Source of the DNA: Sphingobium aromaticiconvertens
GTDB taxonomy: Bacteria > Pseudomonadota > Alphaproteobacteria > Sphingomonadales > Sphingomonadaceae
Direction of reading: 5' to 3'
Assembly: GCF_037154075.1 (NCBI RefSeq)
Contig: NZ_JBANRJ010000001.1
Span: forward strand, 3,715,501 to 3,779,500
Length of the DNA: 64,000 nucleotides
Part shown: in pieces, positions 1 through 8,702 of the stretch
How positions within the stretch are numbered: position 1 is the first letter of the stretch
Layout: each line of letters starts with the position of its first letter
Program-made: the position numbers and the translations under genes
The notes under the pieces: model-generated
The model's database searches: none
What the model was told of the DNA's origin: nothing
What the model saw: only the letters and a program-made list of their open reading frames with translations

Positions 1-1
1 G

Positions 2-88
2 GTGCGGCAGGCACGGGCGACGATCAAGGATCGCAACCCATCCATCTCCACCCCGACCGACCAGACATTGGCCGACGCTTCGGCCTGA
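2..88 (+). CDS. 3' end of an unidentified protein (partial)
   Basis: Frame 2 is open from the window edge to a TGA and encodes 28 residues ending TPTDQTLADASA. Strong hairpins follow it, as expected for the end of a transcription unit. Frame 1 is also open to nearby position 102, so the frame is not certain. Too little is present to identify a family. Confidence 0.3.
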   Translation: MRQARATIKDRNPSISTPTDQTLADASA

Positions 89-148
89 TCGTTCTGGCCT
101 GACACTTTTACCGGCGTGGGGCCTCCCCCCGTCCCACGCCGGGGCTTC

Positions 149-190
149 GCCCGGAAGGATGTACCCTTCATCCTTCCGGGCGTTTCTTTT
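149..190 (+). terminator. Rho-independent terminator
   Basis: A perfect 13-bp stem (149-161 pairs with 169-181, loop of 7) starts GCCCGGAAGG and is followed by the T-rich tract GTTTCTTTTTC. A second hairpin lies just upstream (113-120 with 133-140). Together they end the transcript entering from the left. Confidence 0.85.
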
Positions 191-267
191 TCTACACGAC
201 CGTCACCAACCGGTGCAGCCGTGAACATATCTTAACCAACGGACGCTACAGCAGCCCGTTCAAACCC

Positions 268-2046
268 ATGTTCATTCCGCGCACCCCTTCCCCGATTCTC
301 CAGCCGGTGATCACCAGCCTGGTCTATTTCGCGACCGCGACGCTGGCGCTGCTGACATCGCGGTTCGAGGGTGCTCTTGCCTTTATCTGGGTGGCCAACG
401 CCTTCCTGATGGCGGAACTGCTGACGACGCCCACCAGCTATTGGTGGCGGCCGATTGCGGCCTGCACAATCACCAGCGCGATCGCCACTACCCTGTTCGG
501 CATGGGACCGCAGGCCGCCATACCGATGGCCGTCATCAATATGGCCGAGGCGCTGATCGTAGCATCGCTGCATCGGCATTTCGTGCCGGGCAATGTCGTC
601 GCCGGATCTTTAAAGCCCCTGCTCGTGTTCGTCGCAGCGCTGTGCTGCGTGGCTAATGTCGTGGGCGCCTTCGGATCGGCCTTCATCGCGTCCGCCGTTA
701 CGGGCAAAGATTTTTGGACGAATTGGCTGGCCTGGTATACCGGCCATGTTCTGGGTGCGCTGATCTGCGGGCCAAGTCTGGTGGTGCTGCTCCAGGGCGA
801 AGCCAAGCGATGGCTACGCGAAGCCGCATTACCGATGAAGCTGGAAGCGGTTGGGCTGTTGGCGCTGTTCACCACCATCAGTTGGGTGACGTTCCACCAG
901 ACAGCCTATCCCATGCTTTTCCTGCCAATGCTGCCACTGGTCCTGATCGCCTTTCGCATCGGCCATCTGGGCGCGTCGGCGGCCATTCTGGTGCTGGTCG
1001 GTATCGGCGGTTTCGCTACCCTGACGGGCGCTGGTCCGATCGACATGATCGACGGGCCGATCGGCGAGCGAACGCAATTTTTCCAATTCTATCTCGCGTT
1101 CAGCTTCCTCATATCGGTGCCGGTCGCCGCCGAACTGAACGGCCGCAAGCGCCTGTTCCAGATGCTGCGCGACAGCGAGGCACGCTACCGCATCATTGCC
1201 GACCATAGCGGCGACGTGGTGCTGAACATCGATGCGGAAGGGATCATTCAATATGCCTCCCCTTCCGTCACCCAGAGGATTGGGCAGACGCCCGAGGCGA
1301 TGGTCGGACGATCGGCGACCGACTTCGTGGATGCGGGGGACCGGGCGCTGGTGATCGCCACCCATCACAAGACGCTTTCCGAGCCGGGCGCGATCCACAT
1401 GGTCGAGTTTCGTCGCCGGGAAAGCAGCGGCAACACCATCTGGTACGAGATGGTCGCGCAGGCGATTCTGGATGAACGTGGCGTGCCCACCGGCATCGTC
1501 AGCACCCTGCGCGACATGTCGCGCCACAAGGCGGTCGAGCGTGAATTAAAGGCGGTCGCGAACGTCGATGAACTGACCGGAGCCGCAACCCGTCGCGCCT
1601 TTCTGGAACGACTCGACAAGATCGTGGCCAATGGCAGCAAAAGCGAGACATCCTGCCTGGCGCTGATCGACGTGGATCATTTCAAGCGGGTCAACGATCA
1701 ATATGGCCACGCCGTAGGCGACCGCGTGCTCCGCGCTTTTATCGACGAATTGCGGCCAGAAGTGCGTGACGGCGACATGATCGGGCGACTGGGGGGCGAG
1801 GAATTCGCCATTCTGCTGACCAATACGGACCTCGCCCATGCAAGCACCGTCTGTGAACGACTTCGGGCAATGGTGGCTTCGATGATCGTGCCTGTGGATG
1901 CGCGCCGCAGTCTGTCGATCACTTTCAGCGCGGGTCTCGTCCAGCTCAATGATATGGAGGACGGAACCACCGCGCTGGAGGCAGCCGACAAGGCGCTGTA
2001 TCAGGCCAAGCATGGCGGGCGGAACTGTATCCGTCTGGCGGCCTAA
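268..2046 (+). CDS. MASE1-PAS-GGDEF diguanylate cyclase
   Basis: A 592-aa membrane protein predicted to make cyclic di-GMP from two GTP. Residues 1 to about 290 form a hydrophobic multi-span MASE1-like sensor. Residues about 300-425 form a PAS/PAC domain (LRDSEARYRIIADHSGD onward). The rest is a GGDEF domain opening with DELTGAATRRAF. The active-site loop is GGEEF at 509-513, a functional variant. The product-inhibition I-site RxxD is present as RDGD at 500-503. No EAL domain follows, so it should act only as a cyclase, with feedback inhibition. The first in-frame ATG was used. It is transcribed alone after a strong terminator. What the MASE1 and PAS parts sense is unknown. The tad pilus operon 3 kb away is a plausible but unproven output. 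Confidence 0.93.
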   Translation: MFIPRTPSPILQPVITSLVYFATATLALLTSRFEGALAFIWVANAFLMAELLTTPTSYWWRPIAACTITSAIATTLFGMGPQAAIPMAVINMAEALIVASLHRHFVPGNVVAGSLKPLLVFVAALCCVANVVGAFGSAFIASAVTGKDFWTNWLAWYTGHVLGALICGPSLVVLLQGEAKRWLREAALPMKLEAVGLLALFTTISWVTFHQTAYPMLFLPMLPLVLIAFRIGHLGASAAILVLVGIGGFATLTGAGPIDMIDGPIGERTQFFQFYLAFSFLISVPVAAELNGRKRLFQMLRDSEARYRIIADHSGDVVLNIDAEGIIQYASPSVTQRIGQTPEAMVGRSATDFVDAGDRALVIATHHKTLSEPGAIHMVEFRRRESSGNTIWYEMVAQAILDERGVPTGIVSTLRDMSRHKAVERELKAVANVDELTGAATRRAFLERLDKIVANGSKSETSCLALIDVDHFKRVNDQYGHAVGDRVLRAFIDELRPEVRDGDMIGRLGGEEFAILLTNTDLAHASTVCERLRAMVASMIVPVDARRSLSITFSAGLVQLNDMEDGTTALEAADKALYQAKHGGRNCIRLAA

Positions 2047-2147
2047 ATCCCCGACAATCGCGCAGCAAGATTATGTGACGCCCATAGTGCATAAAATTGC
2101 AATGATATGTTGTATCTTTACCGGCCCACGCCTATGTAGCGGCCACG

Positions 2148-2525
2148 ATGACAAACAGCCTGCGTAATAGCCTGATGAGCGGACGGTTCGACCGGATCGC
2201 TATAGCCCTGTCTGGACTGTGCGTCGCCCATTGCTTCGCAACCGCCGTCATCCTGGGGTTGCTGGCCTCAGCGGGCGGCATTTTCGAAAGCCCGATCTTC
2301 CATGAAGCGGGCCTGGTGCTGGCGATCCTGCTGGGTGCAATCTCGCTGGGTCATGGCGCGATGGTGCATAAGTTCATGATGCCCGCGGCGATCGGATCGC
2401 TGGGCCTTGGCATCATGGCGGGTGCGCTGACGATGGATCATGGCATGCAGGAAAGCTTCTACACGCTACTGGGCGTGGGCATCCTGGCGCTGGGCCACGA
2501 CCTCAACCACCGCGCCGGGCGCTAG
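2148..2525 (+). CDS. MerC-domain inner-membrane protein
   Basis: A 125-aa protein with about four hydrophobic segments. It resembles the MerC family of mercury-transport membrane proteins. The first segment carries Cys and His residues (LCVAHCFAT), in the place where MerC has its Cys pair. There is no merR, merA or merT/P nearby, so mercury resistance is not supported; MerC-like proteins in sphingomonads are common outside mer operons and may handle another metal. The ATG has no clear Shine-Dalgarno. An imperfect dyad (GATA-N5-TATC, 2104-2116) lies upstream, too weak to name a regulator. Confidence 0.75.
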   Translation: MTNSLRNSLMSGRFDRIAIALSGLCVAHCFATAVILGLLASAGGIFESPIFHEAGLVLAILLGAISLGHGAMVHKFMMPAAIGSLGLGIMAGALTMDHGMQESFYTLLGVGILALGHDLNHRAGR

Positions 2526-2615
2526 CCAGCTCGAACGGGCAGGACGCGCCCAGTCCCCGCGCGGTCATTTGACGACGCGAGGACATGGAACGGACTGACG
2601 ATAGGAAGGGGGTGG

Positions 2616-2792
2616 TTATTCCGCCTCTTCGACGGGGGCGCCGGGGCCGTTCTTCAGGATCGATTCGATCGCGTTCTTCGCGCTCGCCTTGCTGGTATAG
2701 CCTTCGGTCCAGAAGATCACTTCTGCATTATATTTGAACTTGGCGACAAACTCGCCGGCCTTGTTTTTCTCGATCACGAACTTGTGCGCCAT
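2616..2792 (-). CDS. YegP-like (DUF1508) small protein
   Basis: A 58-aa ORF starting MAHKFVIEKNKAGEFVAKF, with FWTEGYTSKASAKNAIESI later. This is the pattern of the YegP/DUF1508 family, a short beta-beta-beta-alpha fold found singly or in tandem; here it is a single unit with an acidic tail (PVEEAE). The start is well supported by AGGAGAG a few bases upstream. It lies just downstream of the FAD oxidoreductase on the same strand (24 bp), so it may be the last gene of that operon. Function of the family is unknown. Confidence 0.85.
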   Translation of the reverse strand: MAHKFVIEKNKAGEFVAKFKYNAEVIFWTEGYTSKASAKNAIESILKNGPGAPVEEAE

Positions 2793-2815
2793 GAGATCTC
2801 TCCTGGTTCATTGTG

Positions 2816-3919
2816 TTACCGAAACCTCTTTGGGGAATAGACCTCGGCGTCGATGCTGGCAATGGGGGCCGGACGTGCCGTATCGAGGATCAGGTTGCTG
2901 CCCAGCAATGCGGCGGCAGGCGCAGTCTGGATGCCAAAGCCCCCCTGCCCTGCGAACCAGAAGAAGCCGGGGCTGTCGGGATCGAAGCCATAGACCGGCG
3001 TCCGGTCAGGCGCGAAGCTGCGAAGGCCCGCCCATTTACGTTCTACACCCGCGATCTGCCAGTCAACCGCGCGACTGAAGCGGTCGATCGCCTGCGCCAC
3101 CGCCAGTTCCTCTGGCGCGGCATCGCAGGGGGTGGACGGCACTTCATCATGTGGGGTGAGCCAGATGCGATCCGCCCCCTCCGGCTTGAAGTAAAAACGC
3201 TGCTCCAGATCCATGACCAGTGGCAGGTCGGGCGACGGCAAGGTCGGCACGCGCAGTTGAACGACGGTGCGGCGCAGCGGTGTGATGCCCAGCGGGCGGA
3301 CACCGCAGATTTGCGCCACAGTGTCGGCCCAGGCGCCCGCAGCGTTGACCAATATGCCGCAGTGGATGACCTCATCACCCGCCTCTGTCCGCCATCCCGC
3401 GCCATCACGCCGAGCCGCGCGAAGGGGTACGCCGGTCATCACCCGTCCGCCGCGACGGCGAAACTGCGCGAGACAAGCCTGATGCAGGCCGGTCACGTCG
3501 ATGTCGCGGCAGCTGGGTTCATAAAGGCCAATGGTCCAGTCGGGCCGCAGGCCGGGGACAAAAGCGGCGGGATCGACCGCAGTCAGGGCCACGCTCCCTT
3601 GCCATGTGCGGAGCATCGCGTCGCGCGCCGCTGCGCTGTCGGCTCGCCCAATGTGCAAGGTGCGGCGCGGGGACAGGAAGGATCGGTCCGACAGATCGGG
3701 ATCTGGCGTTTCCAGCAATGGGCCGGACGCCGTGGTGAGAGGCTGGATTGAGGGACCACCATAGCTTTCCTGCCAGAAAGCGACCGAACGGCCGGTGGCG
3801 TGATAACCCGCAACCGGTTCCATCTCCAATATGAGGGTCCGGGCATGAGCGGCAAGCTGCGCGCCCAGGCTCGCGCCCGCCATACCGCCGCCGACAATGA
3901 CGATATCGACCGATGTCAC
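2816..3919 (-). CDS. FAD-dependent oxidoreductase, D-arginine dehydrogenase (DauA)-like
   Basis: A 367-aa DAO-family flavoenzyme. A Rossmann FAD-binding motif opens the protein (VIVGGGMAGAS), followed by GYHATGRS, VNAAGAWAD, WAGLRSF and the C-terminal GFFWFAGQGGFGIQT. These blocks match what I recall of Pseudomonas DauA, which oxidises D-amino acids to 2-oxo acids. The DauA active-site His48 position is Phe here (GRSVAFW) while the nearby Tyr53 is kept, so the substrate may differ. The GTG start at 3919 forms a GTGA overlap with the stop of the upstream hydrolase gene. A longer reading to 3982 would run through that gene and is rejected. Confidence 0.85.
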   Translation of the reverse strand: MTSVDIVIVGGGMAGASLGAQLAAHARTLILEMEPVAGYHATGRSVAFWQESYGGPSIQPLTTASGPLLETPDPDLSDRSFLSPRRTLHIGRADSAAARDAMLRTWQGSVALTAVDPAAFVPGLRPDWTIGLYEPSCRDIDVTGLHQACLAQFRRRGGRVMTGVPLRAARRDGAGWRTEAGDEVIHCGILVNAAGAWADTVAQICGVRPLGITPLRRTVVQLRVPTLPSPDLPLVMDLEQRFYFKPEGADRIWLTPHDEVPSTPCDAAPEELAVAQAIDRFSRAVDWQIAGVERKWAGLRSFAPDRTPVYGFDPDSPGFFWFAGQGGFGIQTAPAAALLGSNLILDTARPAPIASIDAEVYSPKRFR

Positions 3920-4890
3920 GGTGCGGATCGGTCCAGAAAGCTGTCGATGCGCGACAGGGCGTCGAGCCGGACGGCATCGCATTCGCGCAGGATTTCGTGC
4001 GCCGCCTCCGGGCCGTAGACATGCATCTGTGCGGTAGACAGGCGGGTGGCGATCCGGCGGATGGCGGGTGTTGAAACCAACTGATCCGCATCAGCCGCAA
4101 GGATGAGCAGGGGTAGCGCCAGCCGCGCAAGCGCCGGACTAGCCGCAAGCGAGCGCGTCGATTCGAAGGCCTGCTCCACCCAACGCCAACTGGGCGGGCC
4201 AAGCGCGATGCCGCGATTATACTCGCGCCACCACAGTTCATCGGCATAGCGTTCGGGGCTGTGCGTCAGCCGCTTCTGACGCAGACGATCGAGACGCTCC
4301 GACCCCTCCTGCTGGGTCCAGGCCATGCGCTTGTCCTGTCCCAGACGACACATGATGCGCGCCAGGCCATAGCCGATGGCATCAGGCAGCGCGCCGGTAT
4401 GCAACCCCAACATCGGTGCAACCAATATGGCGGCATCGGGCGCGGCCACCCCCTCGGCCAAAGCACGCAGCAATAAATGGCCACCCATCGAGTGACCCAG
4501 CATGACATGCGGACCATCCCCCTGCCCCCGCCAGTCCACAGCGAGCGCGCCAAAGTCAGCGATCCATTGACCGAAATCCTCGATATGCCCGGTCAGTGGA
4601 TTATCGGTCAGGCGGCCCGACCCGCCCTGCCCGCGCCAGTCGAAGGTCGTCACCGCCCACCCCAGCGCGGCCCAATGCGCCATCACTTCAAGATATTTCT
4701 CGATCACGTCGCCGCGCCCGCCCAACAGCAGCATCTGCCCCCGTGTCCCCGATCCCAATCGGTAGCGACGGAGCGACCAGCCATCGGGCGCAGTCCAATG
4801 GTCGAACAGTCCCCCGTCCGGCCAGGCGCGGCGGTCAAAGGCCGCCGGAACGGAGGCGCGCGGGTCAAATGCGTGTGTTGGCGAATCCAT
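3916..4890 (-). CDS. Alpha/beta hydrolase (serine aminopeptidase S33 / lysophospholipase-like)
   Basis: A 324-aa alpha/beta hydrolase. The nucleophile elbow is GHSMGG with Ser134. The acid is probably the Asp in LILAADADQLVS and the base the His in GPEAAHEIL near the C-terminus. FDWRGQGGSGR is the usual oxyanion-side loop. The size and layout fit monoacylglycerol lipase or lysophospholipase L2-type enzymes, but the substrate cannot be read from sequence. No signal peptide is seen. It is the first gene of a pair with the FAD oxidoreductase (4-nt overlap) and is divergent from cpaA across 50 bp. Confidence 0.85.
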   Translation of the reverse strand: MDSPTHAFDPRASVPAAFDRRAWPDGGLFDHWTAPDGWSLRRYRLGSGTRGQMLLLGGRGDVIEKYLEVMAHWAALGWAVTTFDWRGQGGSGRLTDNPLTGHIEDFGQWIADFGALAVDWRGQGDGPHVMLGHSMGGHLLLRALAEGVAAPDAAILVAPMLGLHTGALPDAIGYGLARIMCRLGQDKRMAWTQQEGSERLDRLRQKRLTHSPERYADELWWREYNRGIALGPPSWRWVEQAFESTRSLAASPALARLALPLLILAADADQLVSTPAIRRIATRLSTAQMHVYGPEAAHEILRECDAVRLDALSRIDSFLDRSAP

Positions 4891-4940
4891 CAGGACATGG
4901 TTACGATTTGGTAAGCCATTGGGTCTAGACCTCTGGTCCC

Positions 4941-5414
4941 ATGATGGGGGAATATTTCAAACTGGGACTAACAGTCCTGCTGGCGATGCTGCTGATATGG
5001 GCTGCGGTCACGGACCTCAAGTCCCGCATCATTTCCAATCGCCTTAATATCGCCATTGCGCTTCTGGCGCCGATCTACTGGATCGCCTGCGACCTGCCTG
5101 TCTGGCCGGGCATGGCCGTTCAGTTGATACTGGCGGTCAGCGTCTTCATGGTGTTCGCCTTCCTGTTCGCCCAGGGGTGGATGGGCGGAGGCGATGTCAA
5201 ACTGCTCGTCGCACTGGCGCTGTGGTTCCCCCCGATGGCCGTCCTGTCGATGCTGACGCTGATGGCGCTGCTGGGCGGCGGCGTCACGATCGCCACTGTC
5301 GTCCATCATCGGATGACCCGGCGGCTTGGCCAACCCGAAATACCCTATGGAGTCGCCATAGCATTGGCCGCCCTTTGGTTGGTTGGCGAACGATATATTA
5401 ACCAATTTGCCTGA
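4941..5414 (+). CDS. cpaA: Prepilin peptidase CpaA/TadV
   Basis: A 157-aa inner-membrane aspartyl protease of the A24A family that cleaves Flp-type prepilins. The two catalytic aspartates are visible: Asp25 in AAVTDLKSR and Asp85 in MGGGDVKLL. The N-methyltransferase domain of larger PilD enzymes is absent, as is usual for CpaA/TadV. It opens the pilus operon; cpaB starts 52 bp later. Two adjacent ATGs (4941 and 4944) are possible starts and neither has a clear Shine-Dalgarno. No flp pilin gene, its substrate, lies in this window. Confidence 0.93.
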   Translation: MMGEYFKLGLTVLLAMLLIWAAVTDLKSRIISNRLNIAIALLAPIYWIACDLPVWPGMAVQLILAVSVFMVFAFLFAQGWMGGGDVKLLVALALWFPPMAVLSMLTLMALLGGGVTIATVVHHRMTRRLGQPEIPYGVAIALAALWLVGERYINQFA

Positions 5415-5466
5415 TGTCTGCACGGTGAGGGGCTGAATACCCCCGGTTGAGGGAGCAAGTTTCGTC

Positions 5467-6474
5467 ATGGACGCAAAGAAGATCGTGCTGCTGGTGGGGG
5501 CGCTAGTCATAGCGGTGACCACCGCGTTGCTGGCGCGGAGCATGTTCAACACCTCCGGGTCGCCCCAGGTCAACGCCGCGGCAATGCCGACCGCCGCAGA
5601 CCAACCGCATGTGCTGGTCGCGACCAAGGCTCTGCCGGTGGGCACCATCCTCGACGCTGAAAGCTTCCGCTATCAGCCCTGGCCCAAGGATCTGGTCGAA
5701 CAGGTCTATTACCTGAAGGGTCAGGCCGATCCCGCGCAGCTTGCAGGCGCCGTTGTCCGCAACGCCATTACCGCCGGCCAGCCGCTGACGCAGGGTTCCC
5801 TCGTCAAGCCCGGCGACCGTGGCTTCCTGGCCGCCGCTCTGGGGGCGGGCATGCGCGCCGTGACGGTGCCTGTATCCGCGCAAAGCTCCGTGGCGGGCTT
5901 CATCTTTCCCGGTGACCGCGTCGATCTGGTCCTGACCCAGTCGGTGTCGGGCGGCGGCGACGGCGATCCGCTCAAAGTATCCGAGACCATCCTGCGCAAC
6001 CTGCGCGTCCTGGCAACCGATCAGCGCACCGACGCGATGGGTGCCGATGGCAAGCCGGTCGTCCAGACCTATTCCAACGTCACCATCGAAGTGACACCCA
6101 AGATCGCCGAGAAAATCGCGGTCGCCCAGACCATCGGTTCACTGTCGCTATCGCTCCGTTCGATGGCCGACACCGCATCGGACCTGGATGCGGCGATTGC
6201 TGGCGGTGAGATCGACCTGCCCGATGGCACCAATCCGGCGGCCGAGAAAAAGGCGCTGGCCAAGATCGCCGCCCGCCCCATCGACCGGGGTTCAACCTAT
6301 TCGACCGGTGCGGACGTGTCGCGTTACCAGCGCAGCTCCGTGCCTGCCAAGGCCGACGCCGGTGCAACAACACCGATGGCACCGGGTGGCGCGGCAACGG
6401 CCAGCTACAAGGGACCAGTGATCCGCGTCGCACGCGGCACCAATGTGACCGAAGTTCCGGTCGGGGGGAAGTAA
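5467..6474 (+). CDS. cpaB: Flp pilus assembly protein CpaB/RcpC
   Basis: A 335-aa protein with an N-terminal membrane anchor (residues about 5-28), then a SAF domain (about 50-115, HVLVATKALPVGTILDAE) and the RcpC/CpaB domain (AVTVPVSAQSSVAGFIFPGDRVDLVLTQ region). It is a periplasmic component of the Tad pilus thought to work with the secretin. The C-terminal 80 residues are low-complexity and rich in Ala, Thr and Pro. It sits 1 nt before cpaC. Confidence 0.93.
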   Translation: MDAKKIVLLVGALVIAVTTALLARSMFNTSGSPQVNAAAMPTAADQPHVLVATKALPVGTILDAESFRYQPWPKDLVEQVYYLKGQADPAQLAGAVVRNAITAGQPLTQGSLVKPGDRGFLAAALGAGMRAVTVPVSAQSSVAGFIFPGDRVDLVLTQSVSGGGDGDPLKVSETILRNLRVLATDQRTDAMGADGKPVVQTYSNVTIEVTPKIAEKIAVAQTIGSLSLSLRSMADTASDLDAAIAGGEIDLPDGTNPAAEKKALAKIAARPIDRGSTYSTGADVSRYQRSSVPAKADAGATTPMAPGGAATASYKGPVIRVARGTNVTEVPVGGK

Positions 6475-6475
6475 G

Positions 6476-8032
6476 ATGAAGGGGATGCATATTCTGGCCC
6501 GCAGCGGGTCGACCCGCGCGGCCATCAAGCCGATCGCCGGTCCCGCCATCGCCATCAGCGTCGCGCTGGCTGCCATCGCCACGCCGACCGCCGCACTGAA
6601 CGCCCAAGCCGCCGCTCAGGACAATGCGATCCTGTTGTCGGTCGGCAGCAGCCGCGTGGTCAACCTGCCCGCGAAGATGAGCGACATCGTGATCGCCGAT
6701 CCAGAAGTGGTCGACGTGCATGTCCGGTCCAACAACCAGCTCTATCTGCTGGCCAAAAAGCCGGGTGAAACCACAGTGTTTGCGACCTCCAGCACTGGCA
6801 AGGTACTGTTTTCCAGCACGGTCCGCGTCGGCAACAACCTGACCAGCATCGACCAGATGCTGAAAGTCGCGATGCCCGAAGCGAACATCGCCGTGAACAA
6901 GATGAACGGCATGGTCCTGCTGACCGGCACGATCAAGGCGCCCGAAGACGCAGCGGAAGCCGAACGGCTGACGCAGGCTTTCGTCGGCAAGGATGTGACC
7001 GTGGTCAGCCGCCTGCTGATGGCGACGCCCTTGCAGGTGAACCTTCAGGTCAAGATCGCAGAGGTAAGCCGCGATGTCGGGCACAAGATCGGCATGAACT
7101 GGGCTTCCGCCGATCGCAGCGGTGGCAAGGTCATCGGCAACATCGGCGGCGGCAGTCGCAATTTCGTCGACTATAGCCCGCCCCCCGGCGTAACCAACGT
7201 GCTGCCAAATGGCACCGGTCCCGCCACATGGACATTCAGCAACCCCATCGATGGCAGCTACAGCATCGGCGGAGTCGCCCGCTTGTTCGGCCTGGACGTC
7301 GCCGCAGCGCTGGACCTGGCGGAAACGAGCGGCCTCGCCACCACGCTGGCGCAGCCCAACCTGACGTCGCTGTCCGGTGAAACCGCCAGCTTCCTGGCGG
7401 GTGGCGAATATCCCTATACCGTCAGCAACGGCACACAGGGCAACAGCATCGAGTTCAAGCAATATGGCGTGCAGTTGGCCTTCACGCCGACTGTGCTCGC
7501 CGATGGCCGCATCTCTCTGCGGGTACGCCCGACGGTGTCCAGCCTCGACTTCTCGATCAATTCCAATGTTCCCGCCCTCAAGAGCCGAACGGCGGAAACC
7601 ACGGTCGAGCTGGGTTCGGGTCAGGCCTTCATGATCGCCGGACTGCTGAGCAACGAAACCGGCAATACGATCAACAAAGTGCCGGGGCTGGGCAATATCC
7701 CGATCCTGGGCAGCCTGTTCAAATCGCGCGCCTTCCAGCGCAACGAGACCGAACTGGTGATCGTCGTCACCCCTTATCTGGTGAAACCGGTCAACGCGTC
7801 GGACATTCGCCTGCCCACGGACGGTTTCCGCAACGCCAATATCGGCCAGGGCCTGTTCCTGGAACAGGGCGCAGACGGCGTCAGCGGCAAACGCAGCGAA
7901 ATGCCGAGCCGCGCGCCTATGGCCCCCATTCCCGGCCCGCAGGCGTCGACCGCCCTGCCCGCCGTCGCCAACCGCGACGACTCCAGGCGCGCCGGCAAGG
8001 CCAGCGACGCAGCCCCCGGCTTCAGCTTCTAA
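6476..8032 (+). CDS. cpaC: Tad pilus outer-membrane secretin CpaC/RcpA
   Basis: A 518-aa secretin that forms the outer-membrane channel for the Flp pilus. An N-terminal hydrophobic stretch (about 20-42) serves as a signal sequence. Next comes the pilus-secretin N-terminal domain (ILLSVGSSRVVNLPAKMSD), a BON-like segment (MLLTGTIKAPEDAAEAERL region) and the secretin core (about 250-430) with FLAGGEYPY and VPGLGNIPILGSLFKS, the conserved signature near the pore. Pro- and Ala-rich tail. Its start is 1 nt after cpaB, so the two are translationally linked. Confidence 0.95.
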   Translation: MKGMHILARSGSTRAAIKPIAGPAIAISVALAAIATPTAALNAQAAAQDNAILLSVGSSRVVNLPAKMSDIVIADPEVVDVHVRSNNQLYLLAKKPGETTVFATSSTGKVLFSSTVRVGNNLTSIDQMLKVAMPEANIAVNKMNGMVLLTGTIKAPEDAAEAERLTQAFVGKDVTVVSRLLMATPLQVNLQVKIAEVSRDVGHKIGMNWASADRSGGKVIGNIGGGSRNFVDYSPPPGVTNVLPNGTGPATWTFSNPIDGSYSIGGVARLFGLDVAAALDLAETSGLATTLAQPNLTSLSGETASFLAGGEYPYTVSNGTQGNSIEFKQYGVQLAFTPTVLADGRISLRVRPTVSSLDFSINSNVPALKSRTAETTVELGSGQAFMIAGLLSNETGNTINKVPGLGNIPILGSLFKSRAFQRNETELVIVVTPYLVKPVNASDIRLPTDGFRNANIGQGLFLEQGADGVSGKRSEMPSRAPMAPIPGPQASTALPAVANRDDSRRAGKASDAAPGFSF

Positions 8033-8047
8033 GGAAGGACGAGAGAC

Positions 8048-8701
8048 ATGATGCGCTTTGCCCCAATGACCATCGTCCCGCTCGCGCTGATCGGCGCGCT
8101 CGCCCTGCCGGTCGCCGCCCATGCGCGTGATCGCGACAATCGCAGCGTCGAATCGATCCATCAGCCAGTCGTCAGCTATGCCGCCTATGCCTTTGATGTG
8201 CAGGCGGGCGCCGATGGTGGCCTGTCCGACACTGAGGCCCAGCGCATGAACGAATGGCTGGTTTCCATCGGCCTTGGCTATGGCGATCAGGTCGCGATCG
8301 TCACCGATGCGGGTTATTCCAGCCCCACTCTGCGCGAGGGCATCGCCAATCTTGTCGCGCGTCATGGCCTGTTGGTCGGCGAGGACAGCAGCGCTGCCGA
8401 TGGCGCTCCGCCCGAAGGAGCCGTGCGGCTGGTCGTGCGGCGTGCGACCGCCTCCGTCCCCGGTTGCCCGGACTGGACGACCAAGGCGGAAACCAACATG
8501 AACCTGTCGACCTCGTCCAATTTCGGGTGCGGCATCAACAGCAATCTGGCGGCGATGGTCGCGAACCCGGAAGACCTGGTGCGCGGACAGACGACCGAAA
8601 GCGGCCTGCGGACGGCAACGTCGAACCGCGCCATCTCCACCTATCTCGAAAAGAAGCCCACCGGCTCGGGCGACCTCAAGACCCTGACGGGGGGCAACTG
8701 A
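8048..8701 (+). CDS. cpaD: Tad pilus protein CpaD
   Basis: A 217-aa exported protein of the CpaD family, which assists secretin assembly. A signal peptide is clear (PLALIGALALPVAAHA). The family hallmark is in the C-terminal half: VPGCPDW, then SNFGCGINSNLAAMVANPEDLV. CpaD is normally a lipoprotein, but there is no lipobox cysteine at the cleavage site here; the protein appears to be cut by signal peptidase I instead. It is 1 nt upstream of cpaE. Confidence 0.9.
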   Translation: MMRFAPMTIVPLALIGALALPVAAHARDRDNRSVESIHQPVVSYAAYAFDVQAGADGGLSDTEAQRMNEWLVSIGLGYGDQVAIVTDAGYSSPTLREGIANLVARHGLLVGEDSSAADGAPPEGAVRLVVRRATASVPGCPDWTTKAETNMNLSTSSNFGCGINSNLAAMVANPEDLVRGQTTESGLRTATSNRAISTYLEKKPTGSGDLKTLTGGN

Positions 8702-8702
8702 C

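Noticed and set aside
2104..2116. GATA-N5-TATC dyad upstream of the MerC-like gene as a possible Zur or metal operator
   Set aside because: Arms of only four bases and no match to a known box that I can defend.
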